Shown here piece after piece: positions 6,317-10,899 of a DNA stretch of 23,315 nucleotides. Positions within the stretch are counted from its first letter, which is position 1, and each line of letters begins with the position of its first letter. The notes below the pieces were generated by a model, which had not been told where the DNA came from, searched no databases, and saw nothing but the letters and a program-made list of their open reading frames with translations. The translations under genes were made by a program, and so were the position numbers. This stretch comes from a virus, in the IMG/VR virus record IMGVR_UViG_3300008114_001410, positions 1 to 23,315 of that record. One strand, written 5' to 3'.

Positions 6317-6657
6317 ACACTTATTCTACCAATCTTTCTGCGAACATCACGTCTGTGACGTGCCTCGTGTCGCACTGAGTTATGACTGGCAGATAGCCCT
6401 GCTAATAGGGCACGCTCACCCGTGAGTAGGCCACCCCACACTGAGCCAACACCACCCACGCTAATAACATTCTCACTTTCTAGCCCTTGCTTCAGGCATT
6501 CTGCCTTGACTGGACATCTATGGCATACCTCGATGGCTTCTACTGTGCGTAGCACTGTTAGTTGCTGCTCGTCTGCATAGATTGAGTTCTCGTAGTGCCA
6601 TAAATCAGGGTCAGGGTGTCCGTTACACGCTGCTTCTGTGTGCCAGTTGCGGTTCAT
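6313..6657 (-). CDS. whiB: WhiB-family Fe-S transcription regulator
   Basis: 114 aa from ATG 6657, chosen because it overlaps the upstream stop by 4 nt (ATGA); a GTG three codons earlier is possible. C11, C45-x2-C48 and C54 are the four 4Fe-4S ligands, in AACNG and VCHRCPVKAEC. GSVWGGLLTGER (71-82) is the family turn that contacts sigma, followed by a basic tail (RHEARHRRDVRRKIGR) for DNA contact. WhiB proteins are confined to actinobacteria and their phages, which fixes the host phylum. Phage copies can act as dominant repressors of host WhiB targets or steer the host sigma factor. Confidence 0.92.
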   Translation of the reverse strand: MNRNWHTEAACNGHPDPDLWHYENSIYADEQQLTVLRTVEAIEVCHRCPVKAECLKQGLESENVISVGGVGSVWGGLLTGERALLAGLSASHNSVRHEARHRRDVRRKIGRISV

Positions 6658-6743
6658 CCACGCCACCAGTCTAGGAATAATTCTGTAGCCTTTTTGCGGA
6701 TGGTAAGTGCTACAAGTATTGCCATAATCAGTGTGACATCCAT
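6654..6743 (-). CDS. Tiny single-span membrane peptide (29 aa)
   Basis: 29 aa: a hydrophobic helix (VTLIMAILVALTI) followed by RKK and an aromatic tail ending WWRG. Placed by TAATG overlap with the upstream stop and ATGA overlap with whiB, so translation is coupled on both sides. Probably an inner-membrane peptide; no family recognised. Confidence 0.6.
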   Translation of the reverse strand: MDVTLIMAILVALTIRKKATELFLDWWRG

Positions 6744-6949
6744 TACCCCACTCTCACAATCTTGTGTGCCTCTGCATAATCTATGTCTTCCCACTCTGTA
6801 ACCTTGCTACTTTGTACTGAGTAAATCCATTCGTCGTACTCTGCAAGGCTCATCTCTGCAAGATTATCTGGTAGTTCTGTGCCCTCTGGTATCGTCACCT
6901 CAACACGCCTTGTGCCACTGATGAGATATGTAATCTGAAATTTATTCAT
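6743..6949 (-). CDS. Small acidic hypothetical protein (68 aa)
   Basis: 68 aa from ATG 6949, behind GGGAG. An N-terminal beta-rich part (FQITYLISGTRRVEVTIPEG) resembles small phage DUF-type strand-turn-strand proteins, then an acidic helical C-terminus with EWEDIDYAEAHKI. No family recognised. Confidence 0.65.
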   Translation of the reverse strand: MNKFQITYLISGTRRVEVTIPEGTELPDNLAEMSLAEYDEWIYSVQSSKVTEWEDIDYAEAHKIVRVG

Positions 6950-6960
6950 AGTCTCCCTCT

Positions 6961-7113
6961 CTAGTACCATTTGTATACCACTTCATTCCAACATCCACAC
7001 GTCGTGCAAGTAAACCAGTACGTCCCGTCTCTGTCTTCCCATTCTTCATTCTCTGCCTCGCATACCACGTCACCCTCTGGCATCGCTTCGCATAACACCA
7101 CATACTTAGACAT
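6961..7113 (-). CDS. Small cysteine-containing protein (50 aa)
   Basis: 50 aa. Five cysteines: C8, C18, and C36, C39, C41 in TCTTCGCW. The C-terminal CxxCxC could bind metal with C8/C18. A strong GGAGGGG ribosome site and TGATG overlap with the upstream stop support it. Function unknown. Confidence 0.6.
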   Translation of the reverse strand: MSKYVVLCEAMPEGDVVCEAENEEWEDRDGTYWFTCTTCGCWNEVVYKWY

Positions 7114-7271
7114 CACATCCCCTCCTCTGAGTTGTTTGTATAGTCACACTCTGGACAAGTGAAGACTTGCCCGTTTGCTATCGGTTGCTCCCACCTTGTA
7201 CCGCAATCGGCGCATCCATATTGGAAAGGATAACAAGATAGACACGCATAACTTCCGCATCCATAGGTCAT
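7113..7271 (-). CDS. Double zinc-ribbon protein (52 aa)
   Basis: 52 aa with eight cysteines: C5, C10, C13 and C20, C23 (CADCG), then C39, C42 (CPECD), giving at least one full four-cysteine ribbon and part of another. The ribosome site is GGGGG upstream. It overlaps both neighbours by 1 nt. It might bind nucleic acid or a host protein; no specific family. Confidence 0.62.
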   Translation of the reverse strand: MTYGCGSYACLSCYPFQYGCADCGTRWEQPIANGQVFTCPECDYTNNSEEGM

Positions 7272-7435
7272 CACTTACCCCCATACATACACTCTGATAG
7301 TTCGCCCCAACAATATCCTTCACCCTGCACATACCAGATATGGTTGATGAGTTCGTATCCACCCTTTAGCACTAGCCCTATGAGTACGAATGCTCCGATT
7401 GCTAGCACAATCTCACCGCGTTTAGTTAGTCTCAC
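7271..7435 (-). CDS. Small membrane protein (54 aa)
   Basis: 54 aa from GTG 7435 (GGGAGG about 8 nt upstream). Residues 9-23 (IVLAIGAFVLIGLVL) form one membrane span; the C-terminal part has two cysteines (YCWGELSEC) and would lie outside if the basic N-terminus (RLTKR) stays in the cytoplasm. No family recognised. Confidence 0.62.
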   Translation of the reverse strand: MRLTKRGEIVLAIGAFVLIGLVLKGGYELINHIWYVQGEGYCWGELSECMYGGK

Positions 7436-7621
7436 TTACTTACCCTCCCTTAGTTTGGTGACAAGTTCTCGTGCCTTGTCTAGGTTCTCCACTGTCCATA
7501 CTTCCCCGTCTCTATGGCGTACTGTCCACGTGATTGTGTCCTCGTCATAGTGGCGTGTGATGCTGTAGTACCCGTGAATATAGTGCCCTGCCTTGAGTCT
7601 AGTCAAGTGCATCTCGGTCAC
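7436..7621 (-). CDS. Small hypothetical protein (about 61 aa)
   Basis: Start uncertain: GTG 7621 fits best, with GAGGG 5 nt upstream; ATGs at 7651, 7633, 7624 or 7612 are possible. It has a strand-rich core (HYIHGYYSITRHYDEDTITWTVRHRDGE, quoted only in part by function) and a C-terminal helix ENLDKARELVTKLREGK. It resembles small phage proteins that show Y-x-I-x-R ... W-x-V pairs, but no family is recognised. It overlaps the upstream membrane peptide by about 23 nt. Confidence 0.6.
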   Translation of the reverse strand: MTEMHLTRLKAGHYIHGYYSITRHYDEDTITWTVRHRDGEVWTVENLDKARELVTKLREGK

Positions 7622-7700
7622 CATATCCCTCATCTTTAACTGTAATTCCATACAAGGCCACGAGTAAGATAGGTAGCACCGCTATGTATAAGTAAATCAT
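7599..7700 (-). CDS. Tiny single-span membrane peptide (33 aa)
   Basis: 33 aa: MIYLYIAVLPILLVALYGIT is one membrane span, followed by a short acidic tail (VKDEGYGDRDALD). It starts in an ATGA overlap with the upstream 20-aa gene. Function unknown. Confidence 0.52.
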   Translation of the reverse strand: MIYLYIAVLPILLVALYGITVKDEGYGDRDALD

Positions 7701-7759
7701 CGCAAGCACCCGCACTCTTTGACTGATATCAAGCAATCACCGCATAGAATCTCACTCAT
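7697..7759 (-). CDS. 20-aa cysteine-knuckle peptide
   Basis: Only 20 aa (MSEILCGDCLISVKECGCLR), with C6-x2-C9 and C16-x-C18, enough for a minimal four-cysteine metal site. It is bracketed by a TAATG overlap upstream and an ATGA overlap downstream, the same coupling as its neighbours. It may be a real micro-protein or only a translation-coupling relay. Confidence 0.42.
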   Translation of the reverse strand: MSEILCGDCLISVKECGCLR

Positions 7760-7980
7760 TAGCACTGCCCCCACGTCTGCGTCTCCAATTCTCCTAAGTC
7801 AAAATCTCTTGCCCAATCGGGGTAATCTATGTCCCTAAAGATAAGTTCATACCCGTCCCCTGCGTGCCAGAATAGCGTCGCGTAATAGGAAATCTCCTCG
7901 TGCGTGATGAGCAATCGCCTTGCAAACCCTGTTGACTTCTCGCTCAGTGCTATCACGTCGTAATCTTGCTTGGTCTCCAT
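7759..7980 (-). CDS. Small hypothetical protein (73 aa)
   Basis: 73 aa from ATG 7980 (AGGGGG upstream; TGATG overlap; an ATG one codon earlier is possible). Strand-rich middle (RRLLITHEEISYYATLFW) and an acidic C-terminus (DIDYPDWARDFDLGELE). No family recognised. Confidence 0.62.
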   Translation of the reverse strand: METKQDYDVIALSEKSTGFARRLLITHEEISYYATLFWHAGDGYELIFRDIDYPDWARDFDLGELETQTWGQC

Positions 7981-8099
7981 CATTCCCCCTGTGCTTCTGT
8001 GTCTGTCTTGCCTTCTTTGATACATCCCGTGCAGACATACCAGCCCCCATCTAGCCACTCAAAATCTGCTACGCCCTCACAATATACGCATTCATTCAT
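7980..8099 (-). CDS. Small zinc-ribbon protein (39 aa)
   Basis: 39 aa: MNECVYCEGVADFEWLDGGW, then YVCTGCIKEG. C4-x2-C7 and C28-x2-C31 make a clean four-cysteine ribbon. It starts in an ATGA overlap with the upstream gene. No function known; one of several zinc ribbons in the array. Confidence 0.62.
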   Translation of the reverse strand: MNECVYCEGVADFEWLDGGWYVCTGCIKEGKTDTEAQGE

Positions 8100-8257
8100 C
8101 CTGTCACCACCTTTCGCAAGTGTTCCTCGCATACTGGGATGTACCCATAGTCCGCCATCAGTGCCGTCACTGGTTGCTCGTCGCAATTAAGCGAGAGATT
8201 CCCGTGACATCTTTGTGCCATCAACTCTCGGAATAGTTCTGAGTGTGTCTGCTTCAT
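8096..8257 (-). CDS. Small Cys/His-containing protein (53 aa)
   Basis: 53 aa, MKQTHSELFRELMAQRCHGN, then LNCDEQPV and IPVCEEHLRKVV. C17, H18, C25, C43 and H46 could form a metal site. The ribosome site is GGGGAAG. It overlaps both neighbours by 4 nt. No family recognised. Confidence 0.6.
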   Translation of the reverse strand: MKQTHSELFRELMAQRCHGNLSLNCDEQPVTALMADYGYIPVCEEHLRKVVTG

Positions 8258-8418
8258 TCTGCTTCCCCTGTCTCGTATAAGTATCCACCCATAGATGCAC
8301 CTAACCCCGTGTGTATCACGATGTCCCCTGCGCTGTCTACTGTGAGCCTTGCTCCTGGCATATTCTCCTCAACCCATACCCTCAAGTCTTGGATTGTGTC
8401 TACTTCTTGGAGCATCAT
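8254..8418 (-). CDS. Small hypothetical protein (53-54 aa)
   Basis: 54 aa if the first of two ATGs (8418, ATGA overlap) is used, 53 aa from 8415 (TGATG overlap). Acidic; a helix (DTIQDLRVWVEENMPG) followed by a beta hairpin (RLTVDSAGDIVIHTGL). No family recognised. Confidence 0.6.
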   Translation of the reverse strand: MMLQEVDTIQDLRVWVEENMPGARLTVDSAGDIVIHTGLGASMGGYLYETGEAE

Positions 8419-8735
8419 TCGCTCATCTCCATCTCTTCCTCAAGTTCTGCGATGGCTTCGTTGAAGATGTCGCTGTAATAAACATAAAGGTCTAGGCTCA
8501 TTAGGTTGTAGATAGTATTCTCCCCTGCGTGCCCTACTCCCAACTCCGTTGCCCCTCTGTCGTTGAACTCGCTCGGCATCGCTTGCCATTCTTCTACGAT
8601 TTTATTATAGTAAATGGGCAGATACCCGTCTATCCACTCCCCACTGTTCTCTCGTATCTCGTCAAGGGTGACGTACCCCTTCTCCATCTCGGTCTTGAAT
8701 TCCTCTTTCATCGCTTGCTTGGTTTGGTAACTCAT
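8415..8735 (-). CDS. Acidic helical hypothetical protein (106 aa)
   Basis: 106 aa, among the longer proteins of the array, with the best ribosome site (GAGGAGGG, about 6 nt spacing). Charged helices at both ends (N-terminal MKEEFKTEMEKGY, C-terminal IAELEEEMEMSE), a GEWIDGYLPIYYNKIVEEWQ middle and a small LGVGHAGENTIYNLM loop. No family recognised. The acidic character would suit a DNA-mimic or protein-binding inhibitor, but that is only a hypothesis. Confidence 0.68.
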   Translation of the reverse strand: MSYQTKQAMKEEFKTEMEKGYVTLDEIRENSGEWIDGYLPIYYNKIVEEWQAMPSEFNDRGATELGVGHAGENTIYNLMSLDLYVYYSDIFNEAIAELEEEMEMSE

Positions 8736-8869
8736 CGCTTGCCCTCCTCTGGTAGATTCTTTAGCACGACAGCGAGAGAGTCAAGTCTCCCCTGCCAGTA
8801 CGCGTCACCGATATTCTCGCGCATCTTCTCGAATATGAATTCGGCTTCCTTCTCGATGAACTCGCGCAT
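8732..8869 (-). CDS. Small helical protein (45 aa)
   Basis: 45 aa, MREFIEKEAEFIFEKMRENI with amphipathic helical character, then YWQGRLDSLAVVLKN. It shares TAATG with its upstream neighbour and ATGA with the next gene. No family recognised. Confidence 0.58.
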   Translation of the reverse strand: MREFIEKEAEFIFEKMRENIGDAYWQGRLDSLAVVLKNLPEEGKR

Positions 8870-9036
8870 TAGTTGCCCCCTTCAATCCAGATATACGGAT
8901 AATCTCGTTCTACTTTCCACGCTTCGGCTAGTGCTTCGGCTTCTTCTCGTGTCTGATAATCTAGGCGAGATGTAAATCTCGCGTACTGCTTGGCCTTCTT
9001 CGGGTTCTCATATGCCCCGTGTACCCTGTAACTCAT
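8869..9036 (-). CDS. Small basic hypothetical protein (55 aa)
   Basis: 55 aa. MSYRVHGAYENPKKAKQYAR, then a DYQTREEAEALAEAWK helix and a YPYIWIEGG strand. The strand-helix-strand pattern with an EEAEA helix recurs in small phage proteins of unknown function. GGGAGGGA precedes the ATG; 1-nt overlaps on both sides. Confidence 0.6.
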   Translation of the reverse strand: MSYRVHGAYENPKKAKQYARFTSRLDYQTREEAEALAEAWKVERDYPYIWIEGGN

Positions 9037-9212
9037 CACATTCCCTCCCTGATGTTGACGTCCACGATTTCAACTGTGGCGACGTGTTCGATTGCTAGTG
9101 TGCCTTGTATAACCGCGTTTACCTTCTCCCATCCCCACGCTTCATAAGCGGGGTAGGATACGTGTCCGTCCTTGTTGGTAACCTTTAGCGCAATTCCTGT
9201 TGGCTGGCTCAT
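9036..9212 (-). CDS. Small hypothetical protein (58 aa)
   Basis: 58 aa, strand-rich (IALKVTNKDGHVSYPAYEAW and TLAIEHVATVEIVDVNI). No cysteines or membrane span. It shares one base with each neighbour (TAATG, TGATG). Function unknown. Confidence 0.58.
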   Translation of the reverse strand: MSQPTGIALKVTNKDGHVSYPAYEAWGWEKVNAVIQGTLAIEHVATVEIVDVNIREGM

Positions 9213-9424
9213 TAGTTCTCATCCTTTACTCTGAAATGAATCGTCTCGACTGTGCCCTTGTACCCGTAAGCCTTGCGGCTTAAGAGATAGTTCTCTGCAT
9301 CCTCTCGGCTTGCGAAGAACTCTTCATTTCTGCCGTCTTGCCAGTTCGTGAACTTCACACGATACCCGCCGACGATGTACGAATTGCACTCTGTGCTTGG
9401 TGTCTCTTCTGTCAATTGTGACAT
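9212..9424 (-). CDS. Small hypothetical protein (70 aa)
   Basis: 70 aa from ATG 9424 (GGGAG about 10 nt upstream). An in-frame ATG at 9493 would add 23 residues, but a candidate internal promoter puts transcription start near 9482, which favours 9424. IVGGYRVKFTNWQDGRNEEF, then a REDAENYLLSRKAY helix and a VETIHFRV strand: the same strand-helix-strand pattern as the 55-aa protein at 8869-9036. Confidence 0.6.
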   Translation of the reverse strand: MSQLTEETPSTECNSYIVGGYRVKFTNWQDGRNEEFFASREDAENYLLSRKAYGYKGTVETIHFRVKDEN

Positions 9425-9488
9425 CTTGCTAATCTCCCGTCTAGTTTCTTGCCGATACCTCGCACCTTGCTTGGTATCTTGTGCCCTA

Positions 9489-9518
9489 ATCATCTCTTGC
9501 AGATGTCGCGCTCGTCAA
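9489..9518 (-). promoter_or_regulatory. Candidate internal promoter of the leftward array
   Basis: On the minus strand TTGACG (9513-9518) is followed after 18 nt by GATGAT (9489-9494), matching the sigma-70 consensus at 5/6 and 4/6 positions. It lies in the 122-nt gap 9425-9546, the only sizeable gap in the array, and just downstream of a CRP-like box (9530-9545). The weak -10 suggests dependence on an activator. Confidence 0.38.
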
Positions 9519-9529
9519 GCGTTTAGGGC

Positions 9530-9545
9530 GGTGACTCTCGTCACA
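9530..9545. promoter_or_regulatory. CRP/GlxR-like box upstream of internal promoter
   Basis: GGTGA-CTCTCG-TCACA matches TGTGA-N6-TCACA at 9 of 10 positions. It sits 19.5 bp (centre) upstream of the candidate -35, close to the 18.5 bp seen at the main promoter, and just past the stop of the upstream gene. Confidence 0.5.
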
Positions 9546-9546
9546 T

Positions 9547-9717
9547 TTAGATTATCTCGTTAACCCTCTCCAAGAGTGCCGTGTAGGTAATCTCACCCCG
9601 TGAGCATTGAATTACTAGGGGCTTATAGTCGGGGTTCTCGTTGAATGCTTCCAAGATTAGGGCAGGGTCTGCCGATAGGTCTCCGCCTAGCATTGAAAGA
9701 ATCTCATAGATGCTCAC
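9547..9717 (-). CDS. Small helical hypothetical protein (56 aa)
   Basis: 56 aa from GTG 9717, which overlaps the upstream stop by 4 nt (GTGA), with GGGGTGG upstream. MSIYEILSMLGGDLSADPAL, a FNENPDYKPLVIQC middle and a GEITYTALLERVNEII helix. No family recognised. Confidence 0.6.
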   Translation of the reverse strand: MSIYEILSMLGGDLSADPALILEAFNENPDYKPLVIQCSRGEITYTALLERVNEII

Positions 9718-9821
9718 AATTCCACCCCGCAATCGGTGCAGAACTCGCGCCCCTCGTGATGGTTGGCGGTGCAGATGTCGCACCCGTTGAGACAGTCGCC
9801 TAGGTGTAGGGTTAGGCTCAT
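9714..9821 (-). CDS. Zinc-ribbon micro-protein (35 aa)
   Basis: 35 aa. C10, C14-x2-C17 and C28-x2-C31 (NGCDICTANHH, FCTDCGVEL) with nearby histidines: a compact zinc ribbon. It overlaps both neighbours by 4 nt. It belongs with the other tiny cysteine-rich proteins of the array. Confidence 0.6.
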   Translation of the reverse strand: MSLTLHLGDCLNGCDICTANHHEGREFCTDCGVEL

Positions 9822-9985
9822 TCCTCATCCCTCACAAATTCTCCCGTGAATGATAGGGTGAGGATATAAGCGCGGTTATAGGCGAGCCAGTCCTCAAGCG
9901 CACCGATACTGGCGAACTCGTGTTCTTCCTCTCGTATCTCTTCGCGGTTCCACTGGTTGCGGATGGTTGCAGATGCTGTGAGCAT
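9818..9985 (-). CDS. Small acidic hypothetical protein (55 aa)
   Basis: 55 aa from ATG 9985 (TAATG overlap with the upstream gene). An acidic REEIREEEHEF stretch, then SIGALEDWLAYNRAYIL and a TGEFVRDEE end. No family recognised. Confidence 0.6.
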   Translation of the reverse strand: MLTASATIRNQWNREEIREEEHEFASIGALEDWLAYNRAYILTLSFTGEFVRDEE

Positions 9986-10155
9986 TAGTTCACCCCGCAA
10001 GCCTTGAGGAACATCTCACGATTGAAGCGGTCATTCGTATCCGCTAGGGTTAGGGCGAATTGGTAGGCAATCTCGGCCACTGTCTCGCTATCATTGTGGG
10101 GCTTATTCATCCCCTTGATGACGTCTGCGATGAGTTGAAAGTCTTTACGGGTCAT
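9985..10155 (-). CDS. First gene of the leftward array (56 aa, unknown)
   Basis: 56 aa from ATG 10155, behind AGGAG with 8-nt spacing. An upstream extension to 10260 is rejected because it would run through the LexA box and the promoter. MTRKDFQLIADVIKGMNK, then SETVAEIAYQFALTLADTN and RFNREMFLKACGV: a typical small helical phage protein often found early in actinophage operons, function unknown. As the first gene behind the SOS-type operator it would be the first made on derepression. Confidence 0.68.
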   Translation of the reverse strand: MTRKDFQLIADVIKGMNKPHNDSETVAEIAYQFALTLADTNDRFNREMFLKACGVN

Positions 10156-10175
10156 AATCTTGTCTCCTGTTCTAT

Positions 10176-10191
10176 TCGAACATCTGTTCGA
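10176..10191. promoter_or_regulatory. Perfect actinobacterial LexA/SOS box
   Basis: TCGAAC-ATCT-GTTCGA matches TCGAAC-N4-GTTCGA, the LexA operator of mycobacteria and relatives, at all 12 defined positions. It lies in the 5' leader of the leftward array, about 35-50 nt past the likely transcription start and 20 nt before the first ATG, so bound host LexA would block elongation. A second palindrome, GAACAT-N7-ATGTTC (10178-10196), overlaps it. By chance a 12-base match is expected about 0.001 times in this window. Confidence 0.8.
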
Positions 10192-10231
10192 TGTTCTGTG
10201 CTTCGAGGTAGTTCTCTCGGCTACAAGAAGA

Positions 10232-10260
10232 ACAATATACGAGGGAGATAGGCGTGTCAA
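10232..10260 (-). promoter_or_regulatory. Main promoter of the leftward array
   Basis: On the minus strand TTGACA (10255-10260), 17 nt, TATTGT (10232-10237): a consensus -35 and a 4/6 -10 at ideal spacing. Transcription would start near 10225, giving a leader of about 70 nt that holds the LexA box, and run left through some 26 genes. Confidence 0.75.
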
Positions 10261-10270
10261 GAGATAAACG

Positions 10271-10286
10271 TGTGATGTCGGTCACA
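10271..10286. promoter_or_regulatory. Perfect CRP/GlxR-type box
   Basis: TGTGA-TGTCGG-TCACA matches the CRP/GlxR consensus TGTGA-N6-TCACA exactly, with one more flanking pair (G10270/C10287). It is centred 18.5 bp upstream of the -35 of the leftward promoter, near position -53. Host CRP-type proteins bind this sequence in actinobacteria; activation versus repression cannot be told from sequence. Confidence 0.6.
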
Positions 10287-10558
10287 CTTTCGGAACCCGT
10301 GAACCTTCCCAAATTAGGCGATGGATTCCATTTATATTGTACGCATCACGGGAATGTAGGGGCGAGATATTGACGGCGGATTGGAGAGTCACTCGCCACG
10401 AATTAAGATACACAAATGTTGCGTAATTCATTTATAAGTTACCAGTGAGTAACCTATTTAAACCTTAACCCTCAGGGTAAGGGTAAGTGTTGGACACGCG
10501 AGGGGGTAAGTGTCCAAGTCTATACGTCAGGGTAAGGGTTAGACATTTTGACCCAGGG

Positions 10559-10592
10559 TTGTTTAATTATGTGCCAGTACTATACTGTACTG
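10559..10592 (+). promoter_or_regulatory. Candidate rightward promoter inside an operator palindrome
   Basis: TTGTTT (10559-10564), 16 nt, TATACT (10581-10586). The -10 lies exactly between the arms of a perfect inverted repeat CAGTAC (10575-10580) / GTACTG (10587-10592), so a repressor bound there would block it. It would drive the virion genes; the -35 is weak (3/6). Confidence 0.38.
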
Positions 10593-10646
10593 TCACTCTA
10601 AAATTTTCTGTTATATTAGGGGTCATATAGTACTTGAACAGGACTT

Positions 10647-10662
10647 TTGCCCCAGAGGGCAA
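10647..10662 (+). terminator. Terminator-like hairpin
   Basis: TTGCCC-CAGA-GGGCAA, a perfect 6-bp stem with a 4-nt loop, followed by CTATTTTAAAAATA, a weak U-tract. If it terminates rightward RNA from the candidate promoter at 10559-10592, virion transcription would need antitermination. Confidence 0.32.
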
Positions 10663-10679
10663 CTATTTTAAAAATATAT

Positions 10680-10703
10680 CCCAAACCGATGTTCGGTTTT
10701 GGG
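10680..10703 (-). terminator. Terminator-like hairpin, leftward
   Basis: On the minus strand CCCAAAACCGA-ACA-TCGGTTTGGG (one bulge) is followed by ATATATTTTTAAAA, a stem plus T-rich tail suited to stopping leftward transcription coming from the terminase side. Confidence 0.38.
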
Positions 10704-10776
10704 TACTTGAACGGGTTATCTTATATAGCAAGAACTAATAAGTTCTAGCGAACTTCGCTTCGCTAGGGCTTCGCTC

Positions 10777-10803
10777 GTTCGATATAATATATAAATATCG
10801 AAC
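10777..10803. repeat. AT-rich inverted repeat before terminase
   Basis: GTTCGATAT (10777-10785) and ATATCGAAC (10795-10803) flank the 9-nt AT-only AATATATAA. A TATAAT lies at 10783-10788. It follows directly on an 8-bp hairpin CTAGCGAA/TTCGCTAG (10745-10766) and precedes CCTAC/GTAGG (10803-10815). Possibly an operator or part of a packaging/origin site. Confidence 0.5.
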
Positions 10804-10899
10804 CTACTTCGTAGGGAATGCGCCAGAGTTATGCCGTTAATTTATAGGCGTTATTGATGTTATATTTGCCCCTCCTTCAGGGCGACTGGATGGGATGTT

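Larger units (their letters stand above)
10288..10899. other. Non-coding divergent control region with many repeats
   Basis: About 610 nt without a supportable gene, between the leftward promoter and the terminase. Contents: two 13-bp direct repeats TCAGGGTAAGGGT (10472-10484, 10527-10539); IR TTGGACAC/GTGTCCAA (10490-10497/10510-10517); two 10-bp direct repeats GTACTTGAAC (10630-10639, 10703-10712); hairpins 10647-10662, 10680-10703, 10731-10746, 10745-10766, 10777-10803 and 10803-10815. Such density next to terminase fits a packaging site, a replication origin or a transcription switch; the sequence alone does not decide. Confidence 0.6.

Noticed and set aside
10156-10260. N-terminal extension of the first array gene up to 10260
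   Set aside because: It would cross the consensus promoter and the LexA box, has no ribosome site, and the ATG at 10155 has AGGAG at good spacing.
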